A DNA stretch of 64,000 nt from Mucilaginibacter_A sp050955045 (GTDB lineage: Bacteria; Bacteroidota; Bacteroidia; Sphingobacteriales; Sphingobacteriaceae): assembly GCA_050955045.1 (NCBI GenBank), contig JBPBQV010000012.1, positions 30,976 to 94,975 of the forward strand. The letters run 5' to 3'. The notes under the pieces were generated by a model that saw only the letters and a list, made by a program, of their open reading frames with translations, was not told the origin of the DNA and ran no database searches. Below are positions 26,479 through 35,995 of the stretch, in pieces. Made by a program: the position numbers and the translations under genes. Each line of letters opens with the position of its first letter. Positions within the stretch are counted from its first letter, which is position 1.

Positions 26479-29070
26479 ATGAATTTAAACAACTATACCA
26501 TAAAAGCCCAGGAAGCAATTCAGAAAGCCTCTGAAATTACAACTGGAAACCAACAGCAAGCCATCGAAAATGCGCATTTGCTGAAAGGAATGTTGCTAGT
26601 GGATGAAAACGTTGTCAACTATCTACTCAAAAAACTCAACGTCAATATTAGTCGCCTTAATACTTCGCTGGATGAACAGATTGCAACCTATCCAAAAGTG
26701 AGCGGCAGCAATGTTTACTTGTCATCCGCAGCGAACACTACTTTGCAAAAAGCTTTGGCTTATGTAAAAGAATTTAAAGACGAATTTGTATCCGTAGAAC
26801 ATCTTTTACTGGCAATTTTAGCGGCAAATGACAAAACCAGTTCTTTATTAAAAGATTTTAGCGCAACAGAAAAAGACCTTAAAAAAGCGATTCTGGAACT
26901 GCGCGGAAACAGTAAAGTAACTGATCAAAATGCAGAAGCGACCTACAATTCGCTGAACAAATACGCTCGGAACTTGAATGAATATGCAGAATCAGGAAAA
27001 CTTGATCCTGTCATCGGAAGAGATGAAGAAATTCGTCGGGTAATTCAGATTTTATCACGCAGAACTAAAAACAATCCAATTCTAGTTGGCGAACCCGGCG
27101 TTGGTAAAACGGCTATTGCTGAAGGAATTGCCTTTCGAATTATCAAAGGCGACATCCCGGAAAATCTAAAAGCCAAAACCGTTTTTTCGCTTGATATGGG
27201 AGCGCTGATTGCCGGAGCTAAATACAAAGGCGAGTTTGAAGAACGCTTAAAAGCAGTAATAAAAGAAGTAACACAAGCCGATGGCGAGATCATTATGTTT
27301 ATTGACGAGATCCATACGCTGGTTGGTGCAGGTGGTGGCGAAGGCGCTATGGATGCAGCAAATATTTTAAAACCTGCTCTTGCCCGTGGCGAACTACGTG
27401 CGATTGGTGCCACGACTTTAAACGAATACCAGAAATATTTTGAGAAAGATAAAGCATTGGAACGTCGTTTTCAAAAAGTAACCGTGGATGAACCAAATAC
27501 AGCCGATGCGATTTCCATTCTCCGCGGAATTAAGGAAAAATACGAAACGCACCATAAAGTCCGGATCAAAGATGAGGCGATAATTGCTTCGGTAGAGATG
27601 TCGCAACGCTACATTGCTGATCGTTTTCTGCCCGACAAAGCCATCGATTTAATGGATGAAGCCGCTTCCAAATTGCGTTTGGAAATGGATTCTGTACCGG
27701 AAGTGGTGGACGAGCTAGAACGCCGGATCATGCAACTGGAAATCGAGCGTGAAGCCATCAAACGCGAAAATGACGAGAAACGGGTAAAAGAATTGAGTGA
27801 AGAAATTGCTAATCTTTCCAACGACCGTGATTCCGTCCGTGCGAAATGGCAAGGCGAAAAAGATTTGGTCGATAACGTCAACACTAAAATTGAGCAGATT
27901 GAAAACTTTAAACTCGAAGCTGATCAAGCTGAACGTGCAGGCGATTATGGAAAAGTTGCCGAATTACGTTATGGCAAGATCAAGGAAACCGAAGCGGAAG
28001 TTGAAAAACTGAAAAAGCAGATTGAAGACGAGCAGGGCGATGGCCGGATGCTTAAAGAAGAAGTTACGGCGGATGATATTGCCGGTGTGGTTGCTCGTTG
28101 GACAGGGATTCCAGTTTCGAAAATGATCCAGAGCGAGCGTGAAAAATTGCTGAATCTGGAAGATGAACTGCATAAACGTGTAGCTGGTCAGGAAGAAGCG
28201 ATTGAAGCTATTTCTGATGCCATTCGTCGTAGTCGTGCAGGTTTGCAAGATCCGCGAAAGCCGATTGGTTCCTTTATTTTCCTCGGCACAACCGGTGTTG
28301 GTAAAACAGAATTGGCAAAAGCTTTGGCTGAATATCTGTTTAATGATGAATCGGCTTTGGTTCGGATTGATATGAGTGAATATCAGGAACGCCATGCAGT
28401 TTCGCGTTTGATCGGCGCACCTCCGGGATATGTGGGTTATGATGAAGGCGGACAATTAACGGAAGCTGTACGACGGAAACCTTACAGCGTGGTTTTGCTG
28501 GATGAGATTGAAAAAGCGCATCCCGATGTGTTTAATATTTTGTTGCAAGTTCTGGATGACGGCCGTTTGACTGATAATAAAGGTCGCGTGGTGAACTTTA
28601 AAAACACAATCATCATCATGACTTCCAACATTGGTTCTAATATCATTCAGGAAAACTTTAACGTTTTGGATGATGCCAACCATGACGAAGTAGTTGCCAA
28701 AACTAAAAATGAATTGTTTGAATTATTGCGTAAAACCATCCGTCCGGAGTTTTTAAACCGGATTGATGAGATTATTATGTTTCAGCCGCTTAGCAGGACC
28801 GAAATTGGTGCCATTGTGAAATTGCAGTTTAAACAATTGCAGGATACATTAGCCGAAATGGGAATTTCCATTGAAGCAACTGATGCCGCTTTGGATTGGC
28901 TAGGACAATTGGGTTACGATCCGCAATTTGGTGCGCGTCCGCTAAAACGGGTTGTCCAAAAGAAAGTGTTGAATGAGTTATCTAAACAAATATTGGCTGG
29001 AAAAATCAACAAAGACAGTCATATTAAATTGGATGAATTTGATCACAACTTTGTGTTTTTAAATGTCTGA
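26479..29070 (+). CDS. clpB: ATP-dependent disaggregase ClpB
   Basis: An 863-residue Hsp100 chaperone that dissolves protein aggregates with DnaK. The N-terminal Clp_N repeats span about 1-145. AAA1 has Walker A VGEPGVGKT (about 203-211). The long coiled-coil M domain follows (about 400-520, ERRIMQLEIEREAIKRENDEK), which separates ClpB from the shorter ClpC and ClpA. AAA2 has GTTGVGKTELAKAL (around 600) and ends in GYDPQFGARPLKRVVQK. No ClpP-binding tripeptide loop was found, as expected. Upstream there is no CIRCE-type repeat; two iterated motifs lie there instead. A hairpin terminator follows. Confidence 0.97.
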   Translation: MNLNNYTIKAQEAIQKASEITTGNQQQAIENAHLLKGMLLVDENVVNYLLKKLNVNISRLNTSLDEQIATYPKVSGSNVYLSSAANTTLQKALAYVKEFKDEFVSVEHLLLAILAANDKTSSLLKDFSATEKDLKKAILELRGNSKVTDQNAEATYNSLNKYARNLNEYAESGKLDPVIGRDEEIRRVIQILSRRTKNNPILVGEPGVGKTAIAEGIAFRIIKGDIPENLKAKTVFSLDMGALIAGAKYKGEFEERLKAVIKEVTQADGEIIMFIDEIHTLVGAGGGEGAMDAANILKPALARGELRAIGATTLNEYQKYFEKDKALERRFQKVTVDEPNTADAISILRGIKEKYETHHKVRIKDEAIIASVEMSQRYIADRFLPDKAIDLMDEAASKLRLEMDSVPEVVDELERRIMQLEIEREAIKRENDEKRVKELSEEIANLSNDRDSVRAKWQGEKDLVDNVNTKIEQIENFKLEADQAERAGDYGKVAELRYGKIKETEAEVEKLKKQIEDEQGDGRMLKEEVTADDIAGVVARWTGIPVSKMIQSEREKLLNLEDELHKRVAGQEEAIEAISDAIRRSRAGLQDPRKPIGSFIFLGTTGVGKTELAKALAEYLFNDESALVRIDMSEYQERHAVSRLIGAPPGYVGYDEGGQLTEAVRRKPYSVVLLDEIEKAHPDVFNILLQVLDDGRLTDNKGRVVNFKNTIIIMTSNIGSNIIQENFNVLDDANHDEVVAKTKNELFELLRKTIRPEFLNRIDEIIMFQPLSRTEIGAIVKLQFKQLQDTLAEMGISIEATDAALDWLGQLGYDPQFGARPLKRVVQKKVLNELSKQILAGKINKDSHIKLDEFDHNFVFLNV

Positions 29071-29085
29071 TTTTGAAAAATAGGT

Positions 29086-29098
29086 GGTAAAAGAAGCA
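29086..29098 (+). repeat. Iterated motif after clpB
   Basis: GGTAAAAGAAGCA, 15 nt after the clpB stop codon. Confidence 0.6.
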
Positions 29099-29106
29099 AT
29101 TTAAAC

Positions 29107-29142
29107 ACAAAAGGCTTCCTAGACAACTGGGAAGCTTTTTGT
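29107..29142. terminator. Terminator between clpB and the convergent hypothetical gene
   Basis: ACAAAAGGCTTCC pairs with GGGAAGCTTTTTGT (one G-U pair). T5 follows in both orientations. Confidence 0.8.
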
Positions 29143-29147
29143 ATGGT

Positions 29148-29516
29148 TTATTTATATGATTCGCCTTTTACATGTATGGGGAAATCTTCTATATTATAAT
29201 TTGCACCAGATCTAACAAAAAAACTTTTCAGACTTCCTGCTTTTAAACCTTCTATCGCTAAATCAAGTTGGCCTCGATACGTTATACCAGCCTCTCTTGA
29301 TTTAAATTCTCCCTGAACAAGCGCTACAAGCGTATCAAAGAAAAGTGCTTTTTCGTAAAGAATGTTATAATCTACGTTCGGAGCTTTGCGCTTTACAAAA
29401 TTTTCAAGTTCGTACCTAAAAAATTGTTGTTCGAGTTGAACATCACTAGCTTTTATTTTTGTTGAATCAGAAAAGTTCTTGTTTGGATCATTAAATTCAT
29501 TTGTGTTAGTTGACAT
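29148..29516 (-). CDS. Hypothetical protein, 122 residues
   Basis: I do not recognise this protein. It is soluble, with a polar N-terminus of about 22 residues rich in Asn, Asp and Thr. A helical middle follows (VQLEQQFFRYELENFVKRKAP, then ILYEKALFFDTLVALVQGEF). The C-terminal part (RSGANYNIEDFPIHVKG) is mixed. No signal peptide, cysteine or metal-binding motif is visible. It is isolated, with a shared terminator downstream and 290 nt of non-coding DNA upstream, so it should have its own promoter. Confidence 0.65.
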   Translation of the reverse strand: MSTNTNEFNDPNKNFSDSTKIKASDVQLEQQFFRYELENFVKRKAPNVDYNILYEKALFFDTLVALVQGEFKSREAGITYRGQLDLAIEGLKAGSLKSFFVRSGANYNIEDFPIHVKGESYK

Positions 29517-29806
29517 AAGTTTAAAGTTTGACTATTGGTTAACAGTAAGTTGCAAGACTTAAAATTAATTATTAATTCCTTATTAACTGACAAATCCTGG
29601 ATAAATAATTACTATCTCTCCATTTAGTGAATTCTTTTTAGCATTAGATAAAGACTGTTTTGAGGCAGAGGTACTTTTTATAATTGGTTATTCTTTTGAA
29701 AGACGAGAAAACATTTCCGGTAAAATGGAAGCTCCGTTTTTATTTACATTTCCTAGATTAACTTAAAAAAAAGAACTTATTACTTCAATTTAGCAATTGC
29801 ATAAAA
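29517..29806. other. 290-nt intergenic region
   Basis: AT-rich spacer between two minus-strand genes. No gene, hairpin or iterated motif that I can support. It should contain the promoter of the 122-residue gene. Confidence 0.4.
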
Positions 29807-30235
29807 CTACGTTGCAAATAATTGATCAATATCTTTAAATGCCTTAAATTCTAAAGCGTTACCAGAAGGATCCAGAAAAAACATAGTTGCCTGTTCTCCG
29901 GGTTTACCTTTAAAACGAATTCCAGGTTCAATTATAAATTGAATGTTTTGCTGTTTTAGCTGAGCTTCCAGATCATGCCACTGCTCCCACTCCAACACAA
30001 CTCCATAATGTGGAACAGGAACATCATGCCCATCAACGGGGTTAAAATGATGTTTTATTTGTTCTGCCGGTTTTGGTTTTAAATGGATGACGAACTGATG
30101 TCCATAAAGATTAAAATCCGTCCAAAGTTCATCACTTCTTCCTTCGCTGCATCTTAATACTTCTCGATAAAATTTTCTTGCTTCCTCTAGGTCATAAACT
30201 GGTACGGCAACATGGAACGGAGTTAGCTTACTCAT
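29807..30235 (-). CDS. VOC (glyoxalase-type) family protein
   Basis: A 142-residue protein with the vicinal-oxygen-chelate fold in two beta-alpha-beta modules. The first starts TPFHVAVPVYDLEEARKFYREVL (putative metal His). The second ends KGKPGEQATMFFLDPSGNALEFKAFKD (metal Glu in the LEFK end). A long insert carries VIHLKPKPAEQIKHHFNPVDGHDVPVPHYG. Family members include glyoxalase I, dioxygenases and resistance proteins; the exact activity is not inferable. It follows the histidine kinase by 59 nt in reverse order on the same strand but looks functionally separate. Confidence 0.88.
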   Translation of the reverse strand: MSKLTPFHVAVPVYDLEEARKFYREVLRCSEGRSDELWTDFNLYGHQFVIHLKPKPAEQIKHHFNPVDGHDVPVPHYGVVLEWEQWHDLEAQLKQQNIQFIIEPGIRFKGKPGEQATMFFLDPSGNALEFKAFKDIDQLFAT

Positions 30236-30294
30236 GATGTTATATTAATTAGTTTTAAAGTTTTTTATAAAAGTGGTAAGTATGATGATTAGTT

Positions 30295-31641
30295 TTAAAA
30301 CACCAGCAAAAATGCCGTTCCCTCTCCTTCTACCGATTGCACCGAAATATGCGCCTTGTGCAACAGCATAATTTGCTTGCACAAACTTAAACCAATACCG
30401 CTACCGGTTTTTTTGGTGCTGAAAAACGGAACGAAAATTTGTTCCTGCACATCTTCGGCCATACCTGCGCCGTTGTCTGCTATTTTTAACATGATTTTTT
30501 TATCGTTCAAAACCGAAGCTGATAATACAATTTGTGGTTCGGGCTGATCTTTTAATGCTTCAATCGCGTTCACCAGCAAATTGATCAACACCTGTTCAAT
30601 CAGGTTTGGGTCAACTTCTATCGTTACGGCCGGGTCTTTAAGGATAATGTCCAGCTCAATATTTTTCTGCTCCAAAGTAGGTTCCAGCAAAGTGTTCAAA
30701 CTCTCAAACAGATCGCACACAAAAACTTTCTCAACATTTAAAGTGGTGATTTTATTAAGGTTGCGATAGGTTTCGGCAAATTTCAGTAAGCCTTCACTTC
30801 GCCGTTGGATGGTATCGATACCCAGTTCCAAATCTTCCAGCAAAGCCGATTCTGATTTCTGGGTGCTAAAAGAAGCATTGGCTTCCTGTAAACGGTTTTT
30901 CAAAGTATGCGCCAGAGAAGAAATTGGAGCGATGGAATTCATGATTTCGTGCGTCATCACGGCAAGCAATTTTTGCCATGCACGCGATTCCGTTTCGTCC
31001 AGCGCCTCATCTACATTCTGAAAAGCAATCAGCTTAAAAATTTTATCATTAGTTTGAAAAGCCGTAACCGAAAGCAGCACTTTAAACGATGCTTTTTTAG
31101 TTCGTGCGGTAGCAATCATACTTTCACTGATTTTTAGGCTGATAATCTGTCTGTACAACTCGTCATCGCGTTTTTGCAGCGAATGAATAGTTTTTAAAAA
31201 CGGCAGTTGCAGCATAATTTTAAGCGATTCGTTCATCCATTGCACATCGCCGGTTTCATCTTCGTATGATAAAATTCCGGTGCCAACCAGTTCCAGTATT
31301 TTTTGCAAATACTGATACTGCGTTTCTTTTTCGCGCGAAATCATTTTAAAAGTTGTGTTGATTTCGTTGAAACCCTTACGCAAAACCTGCAAACCAGCAG
31401 GCGCGTGTTCGGCATCAAAATGACGCGAAAAATCCCGGTAACGAATGGCTTCTACAAACTGCTCCAGCTCTTTATGCGTTTTTTGCTGAAACTCGTACAG
31501 GTTGAATAACTGATAGAAAAGCAACGGTAAAACAAGCATTGAATAGTTAAATCCGAAATGAAAAACCACATAAGCGGAAACCAGAAACGTGACCGGTAAA
31601 AGCAGTATGCGCCATAAAATATTCCATTGGTAGCGTTTCAT
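30295..31641 (-). CDS. NtrY-like membrane histidine kinase, partner of the NtrC-type regulator
   Basis: A 448-residue inner-membrane kinase. Two adjacent hydrophobic segments cover about residues 10-45 with almost no periplasmic loop, so it probably senses signals in or near the membrane, as intramembrane-sensing kinases do. A linker with a PAS-like stretch (LVGTGILSYEDETGDVQWMNESLK) follows. The H box is VMTHEIMNSIAPISSLAHT, a form common in Bacteroidota NtrY-like kinases. The HATPase has N (INLLVNAIEAL), G1 (IADNGAGMA), F (IFVPFFSTK) and G2 (GSGIGLSLCKQI) boxes. It lies 171 nt downstream of the regulator gene on the same strand, so the pair is a two-component system next to the permease array. 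Confidence 0.9.
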   Translation of the reverse strand: MKRYQWNILWRILLLPVTFLVSAYVVFHFGFNYSMLVLPLLFYQLFNLYEFQQKTHKELEQFVEAIRYRDFSRHFDAEHAPAGLQVLRKGFNEINTTFKMISREKETQYQYLQKILELVGTGILSYEDETGDVQWMNESLKIMLQLPFLKTIHSLQKRDDELYRQIISLKISESMIATARTKKASFKVLLSVTAFQTNDKIFKLIAFQNVDEALDETESRAWQKLLAVMTHEIMNSIAPISSLAHTLKNRLQEANASFSTQKSESALLEDLELGIDTIQRRSEGLLKFAETYRNLNKITTLNVEKVFVCDLFESLNTLLEPTLEQKNIELDIILKDPAVTIEVDPNLIEQVLINLLVNAIEALKDQPEPQIVLSASVLNDKKIMLKIADNGAGMAEDVQEQIFVPFFSTKKTGSGIGLSLCKQIMLLHKAHISVQSVEGEGTAFLLVF

Positions 31642-31812
31642 TGTGGTACAGTGTGCTTGTGCGGGGAAAATTAAGTGCGGGGATCGGAGAAATGTTTAAA
31701 TCAAATAAAAACGTACAATTTAATAGCTAAACAGGGACCAGTTAATTTTATTTTACGGAGAATCTTCCTCATGTTATTTCTCGCTCCTCGCTCATTCATA
31801 CATCGCTCCCAC

Positions 31813-33171
31813 TCAAATTTCATACTTACTTAACCGGCGGTACAAAGCAGTGCGCGTAATGCCCAGTTCTTTCGCAGCTTTGGTAATGTTGCCACTGTTT
31901 TTTTCGATGACATGCAGAATGGTATTTTTCTCGATAGAACTTAAACGAAGCTCATCCGGCGCACTCATTTCCGGTGCTTGTTCTATCGGCGAAAAAATTA
32001 AATCTTTGGTTTGTAAAACCGCATCATCGGCCATAATTACGGCACGTTCCATCGTATACTGCAATTCGCGCACATTACCGGGGAAAGCGTAATTTAACAG
32101 TTTTTCTGCTGCTTTCGCATCAAACTCCGGTTCGGGTTTCATGTATTTTTTACTGTAGATTTTACCAAAATGCTTGGCTAGTAGCAATATATCGCTGCTA
32201 CGTTTGCGCAATGGCGGAACGGTAATTTCCACAGTATTAATGCGATACATCAAATCACGGCGGAAACGGTTTTCGTTGGCCAGTTCTGCCAGCGGAACAT
32301 TGGTTGCACAAATTAAACGGATATCAACCGCAACCGACTGATTGCTGCCCAAACGCGTAACCTGTCGGTTTTGCAGCACGCTCAATAATTTGGCTTGCTG
32401 ATGTAAGGCGATATTTCCTATTTCATCCAAAAACAATGTTCCGGTATTGGCAGCTTCAAATCTTCCGGCCCGGTCTTCGCGCGCATCAGTAAAAGCACCT
32501 TTTTTATGTCCGAAAAGTTCGCTTTCAAACAGGTTTTCTGACAGCGCGCCCACATCAACTTTTACATAAGGTTTTGCTGCGCGAAGTGATTGCTGATGAA
32601 TGGCTTTAGCAATCAAATCTTTACCGGTTCCATTTTCGCCTAAAATTAAAATATTGGCATCTGTTGGGGCAATCTTTTCAATCTTATAAAAAATTTCCTG
32701 CATAATTGCAGATTCGCCAATCAGTTCATTTCCAATCACCTGATTTTTGTTGGCAGGATTGTTTCCGGTAGCTTTATTTTTAGGATTTTTACTTAATGCT
32801 TCCGTTAAAACATTAATCAGCACTTCGTTGTGCCAGGGTTTTACCACAAAATCTGCCGCACCAATTTTTAACGAACGCACAGCTAAATCAATATCGCCGT
32901 AAGCGGTAATCATGATAACGGCGGCATCAGATTTAAATTCACGTATTTTCCCCAGCCAAAACAAACCTTCGTTTCCGGTATTGATGGAGCTGTTGAAATT
33001 CATATCCAGCATAATTAAATCAAAATTTTGCCGTGATAAAATTGCCCTCAAATTCTCTGGATTTTTCTCGGTTACTACTTCTTTTACCTGTGTTTTTAAC
33101 AACAACCGAACAGCGGTGAGCACATCGGTGTCATCATCAATAACCAAAACAGAAGCGTGTTTTAAACTCAT
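31813..33171 (-). CDS. Sigma-54-dependent NtrC-type response regulator
   Basis: A 452-residue regulator. The receiver domain has the acidic pocket D12-D14 and phospho-acceptor D56 in LIMLDMNF, with the switch Thr in MITAYGD and Lys in VVKPWH. The AAA+ domain has Walker A GENGTGKDL, Walker B GTLFLDEIG and an arginine finger region RFRRDLMYRI. The sigma-54 contact loop reads GAFTDA, not the usual GAFTGA; the same change is common in this family in Bacteroidota. A Fis-type helix-turn-helix (NITKAAKELGITRTALYRRLSKY) ends the protein. It probably binds the tandem palindromes found upstream of the four permease units. The iterated motif lies in the codons for VKEVVTE (33076-33088). Confidence 0.93.
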   Translation of the reverse strand: MSLKHASVLVIDDDTDVLTAVRLLLKTQVKEVVTEKNPENLRAILSRQNFDLIMLDMNFNSSINTGNEGLFWLGKIREFKSDAAVIMITAYGDIDLAVRSLKIGAADFVVKPWHNEVLINVLTEALSKNPKNKATGNNPANKNQVIGNELIGESAIMQEIFYKIEKIAPTDANILILGENGTGKDLIAKAIHQQSLRAAKPYVKVDVGALSENLFESELFGHKKGAFTDAREDRAGRFEAANTGTLFLDEIGNIALHQQAKLLSVLQNRQVTRLGSNQSVAVDIRLICATNVPLAELANENRFRRDLMYRINTVEITVPPLRKRSSDILLLAKHFGKIYSKKYMKPEPEFDAKAAEKLLNYAFPGNVRELQYTMERAVIMADDAVLQTKDLIFSPIEQAPEMSAPDELRLSSIEKNTILHVIEKNSGNITKAAKELGITRTALYRRLSKYEI

Positions 33172-33296
33172 AAAATTTTGCGGTTGATTTGCAAAGACAA
33201 TTATAGCAATCAGGTATCAGCTTTTAGCAATTGGCCACAAGACATTTAGCCATTCAAACTGATTGTTGGGTGCTGACACCTGATATCCTTTCTACC

Positions 33297-35681
33297 TCAT
33301 TCACTTCTCAAGCTTTTTATCGGATTGGCTAATGCTGCTTTTATCGCCTGAAAACTGACGGTAAACAAGGTAATGATAATGGCTCCTAAACCTGCAACAG
33401 CAAAAATCCAAACAGGTATGGGTGAATGATAACTGTAATTTTGCAGCCAGGCATGTAAAAAATACCAGGCAATCGGCGTTGCAATCAGCATGGATAGCAG
33501 CACCAGCAACACAAAATCTTTGGATAGCAACTGCCAAAGGTTAAATACGGATGCACCCAATACTTTACGCACACCAATTTCTTTACTTCGCTGCTCGGCC
33601 ATGAACGAAGCCATCCCAAATAAACCCAGACAACTGATGAAAATAGCCAGCGCAGCAAAACCACCAGCCAGTTTTCCGATGCGTTCTTCATCGCCAAACT
33701 TGCGGTTGTAATCTTCATCTACAAATTTGTAATCAAAAGGCTGTTCCGGATTGTAGGTTTTATATAATTTTTCAATCTGTTGCAAAGCTTCACTGGCACT
33801 AATTTTTGGGTTGATTTTGGCGATGAGCACACTGCCTGGCTCGCCCAAAAGATTAAAAATAGATGGCCGCACTGGTGCATAAGGCGATTCCATCACCATA
33901 TTTTTTACTACGCCTATGATTGTAATCGGATGCCCATCCCAAGTGATCGTTTCGCCAACCGGATTTTTAAAATTCATCAGTTTTACCGCAGCTTCGTTGA
34001 TGATTACCGCAGAAGAATCACTCGGAAAATCTTTTGAAAAATCTCGCCCGGCAATAAATTGTAAGCCAACGGTTTTGCCATAATCATAAGAAACATCGGT
34101 TTTTGGAAATTCTGTTGGCAGCGACGGATCTTTTCCTTTCCAGTCAAAACCTGTATTGGTTGAGTTTACGTTGGTTATCAAGCCTTCAGATTCTGTCATG
34201 TACTCAATCGCACCTTCATTTTTCAATACTGTTTTTATCGCCTCAAAATGGTTGTGCATTTCTGGAGAAGGCAGATTGATCATCACCAAACCGTTGCGGT
34301 TATAACCCACGGGACGATTTTTGGCGAATTGTATCTGCCGAAAAACTACTAAAGTTCCGATGATCAGCACAATAGAAACCGTAAATTGTACCACCACCAA
34401 AACTTTGCGCGGCGTGGCAGCAAACTGGCCGACACGAAACGTTCCTTTCATAACTTTTATCGGCTCAAAAGAAGAAAGATATAGTGCCGGATAAAAGCCA
34501 GCAATTAATCCGGTAAGCAAACAAAAAACTAAACTTAAGAGCCAGAAATAAGGATTTGACCACAAAATATGGGTTTCTTTTCCGGCAATTTGGTTAAAAA
34601 CCGGAAGCGATAACTGCACCAAAAACAGACTAATGAGAAAAGCCAGCACAACGAAAAGCAACGATTCGCTAAAAAACTGATTAATTAATTGTATTCTGGA
34701 AGAACCAACGGTTTTGCGGATACCTACTTCTTTTGCCCGTTTTTCGCTGCGTGCCGTGCTCAGGTTCATAAAATTTATACAGGCTAAAAACAGCACAAAC
34801 ACGCCAATCAACCCAAAAAGCCACACATACTGAATGCGGCCGCCTGTGTTTACACCATTTTTAAATTCATCCTGCAAATGCCATTTGCGCATTGATTGCA
34901 AAAACAGTTGCGGGTTTTGTTTTGCCAGGTTTTTGTTGACGTGATTAAGGCGTACGTTTTTAATATTGACCGAAACTCTGTCCAGATCAGCATGTTCTGC
35001 CAATTCTACATAGGTAAAAAAAGCATTTGGCCGCCAAGGGTCTTCCGCTGTTTTAATCCAGTCAGTATTATTGAAATATAGCTTCCAAGGCGCCATAAAC
35101 TGCACATCTGCAAAAGCAGAATTGAGCGGTAAAGCTTCATAAACACCAGCAACTTTAACCGGCATTTTATTATCCATTTTGATGATCTGTCCAATCGGAT
35201 CTGTTTTTCCAAATAAAGCCGCAGCAATTGGAGCAGAAAGCAGTACAGAATTCTGATCCTGCAACGCGCTTTTTGAACCGCTCAGCATTTTCAGGTTCAG
35301 CATTTGCGTAATTCCAGGTTCAAAAAAAGTACCGGTTGGTGATAGTTTTTTTGTGCCAGTATTCAATAAATGCGGCCACGTTGCAGATGCCAAAACAACC
35401 TGCTTAAAATTGTTACCATATTCGGCACACAGCGCATCGGCCAGTGGATAAGGCGTTAAAGGCCCAGTTTCTGTACCCGAATTGCTCTGTTTGTTTTGCA
35501 TCACCAGCGCAATACGGTTGTAGTTTTCAAACGCTTTATTAAAGGAAACTTCATCATCAACCCAAAGTCCAATCAGCAGCGAAACCGCCATTCCAACGGC
35601 CAAACCAATAATGTTGATGGCCGAATAAACTTTGTTTTTAATAAGGTTACGCCAGGCGATTTTGAAATAGTTTTTAAACAT
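33297..35681 (-). CDS. MacB/FtsX-type ABC permease (paralogue 1)
   Basis: A 794-residue inner-membrane protein built from two FtsX units. Each unit has a MacB-type periplasmic core and a FtsX helix bundle. Helices lie near 18-40, 285-305, 335-365, 385-405, 430-450 and in the last 120 residues. Cytosolic coupling helices read RAKEVGIRKTVGSS (first unit) and RSKEIGVRKVLGAS (second). The double unit means one gene may supply both halves of a MacB-like dimer. There is no ATPase domain, so it must borrow the ATPase at 37366-38043. It is the only array member on the minus strand, transcribed away from the adaptor operon, and lies 125 nt upstream of the regulator gene. Confidence 0.92.
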   Translation of the reverse strand: MFKNYFKIAWRNLIKNKVYSAINIIGLAVGMAVSLLIGLWVDDEVSFNKAFENYNRIALVMQNKQSNSGTETGPLTPYPLADALCAEYGNNFKQVVLASATWPHLLNTGTKKLSPTGTFFEPGITQMLNLKMLSGSKSALQDQNSVLLSAPIAAALFGKTDPIGQIIKMDNKMPVKVAGVYEALPLNSAFADVQFMAPWKLYFNNTDWIKTAEDPWRPNAFFTYVELAEHADLDRVSVNIKNVRLNHVNKNLAKQNPQLFLQSMRKWHLQDEFKNGVNTGGRIQYVWLFGLIGVFVLFLACINFMNLSTARSEKRAKEVGIRKTVGSSRIQLINQFFSESLLFVVLAFLISLFLVQLSLPVFNQIAGKETHILWSNPYFWLLSLVFCLLTGLIAGFYPALYLSSFEPIKVMKGTFRVGQFAATPRKVLVVVQFTVSIVLIIGTLVVFRQIQFAKNRPVGYNRNGLVMINLPSPEMHNHFEAIKTVLKNEGAIEYMTESEGLITNVNSTNTGFDWKGKDPSLPTEFPKTDVSYDYGKTVGLQFIAGRDFSKDFPSDSSAVIINEAAVKLMNFKNPVGETITWDGHPITIIGVVKNMVMESPYAPVRPSIFNLLGEPGSVLIAKINPKISASEALQQIEKLYKTYNPEQPFDYKFVDEDYNRKFGDEERIGKLAGGFAALAIFISCLGLFGMASFMAEQRSKEIGVRKVLGASVFNLWQLLSKDFVLLVLLSMLIATPIAWYFLHAWLQNYSYHSPIPVWIFAVAGLGAIIITLFTVSFQAIKAALANPIKSLRSE

Positions 35682-35734
35682 GAGTTTTGGTAATTACAGG
35701 ATGATAACCTTACAAATTATAATTCACTAGGTAT

Positions 35735-35750
35735 ACATCAATAAGACCAA
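35735..35750 (-). promoter_or_regulatory. Candidate -24/-12 element for permease 1
   Basis: On the minus strand TTGGTCTTATTGATGT: GG, ten bases, then GT in place of GC. It starts 53 nt after the proximal palindrome of the pair at 35802-35838 and leaves a leader of about 40 nt to the start codon at 35681. The -12 half is weak. Confidence 0.35.
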
Positions 35751-35801
35751 TTTGTTAATTATCTGAAAATCAACACGTTTATAATTTAAATAGATACCGA
35801 T

Positions 35802-35838
35802 TGTTCGCTGCCGAACAGAAAGTGTTCGTTTGCGGACG
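35802..35838 (-). promoter_or_regulatory. Tandem enhancer-type palindromes for permease 1
   Basis: TGTTCGCTGCCGAACA (35802-35817) is a perfect 6-bp inverted repeat around CTGC. TGTTCGTTTGCGGACG (35823-35838) is an imperfect copy 21 bp away. They are oriented toward the minus-strand permease gene. Confidence 0.6.
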
Positions 35839-35903
35839 TATTTGAATTAGTAATGTCGAAACAGAAATCAAAGAGATTGATTTTTGTCAGATTGTAATGC
35901 GCT

Positions 35904-35941
35904 GTATCAAAACCGAACACTATCTGTAATGCAAACGCACA
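35904..35941 (+). promoter_or_regulatory. Tandem enhancer-type palindromes for the adaptor operon
   Basis: GTATCAAAACCGAACA (35904-35919) is a good copy. GTAATGCAAACGCACA (35926-35941), 22 bp downstream, is a weak one. The pair ends 55 nt before the GG of the candidate promoter at 35996. Confidence 0.5.
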
Positions 35942-35946
35942 GGCTA

Positions 35947-35976
35947 ATGCTTCTTTTATCACTTAAAATACTGTAT
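35947..35976 (-). repeat. Iterated motif in the divergent control region
   Basis: ATGCTTCTTTTATC, then ACTTAAAATACTGTAT; both halves of the palindrome are recognisable. Confidence 0.65.
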
Positions 35977-35995
35977 TTCAATTAATTATATTGAA

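Noticed and set aside
26349..26534. Open frame of 61 codons upstream of and overlapping clpB
   Set aside because: It overlaps the clpB start in another frame and arises partly from an iterated motif; no sign of a real protein.
34724..34740. Apparent iterated motif TACTTCTTTTGCCCG in permease 1
   Set aside because: It is explained by the conserved RAKEVG codons of the FtsX coupling helix and lacks the conserved TAAAAGAAG core.
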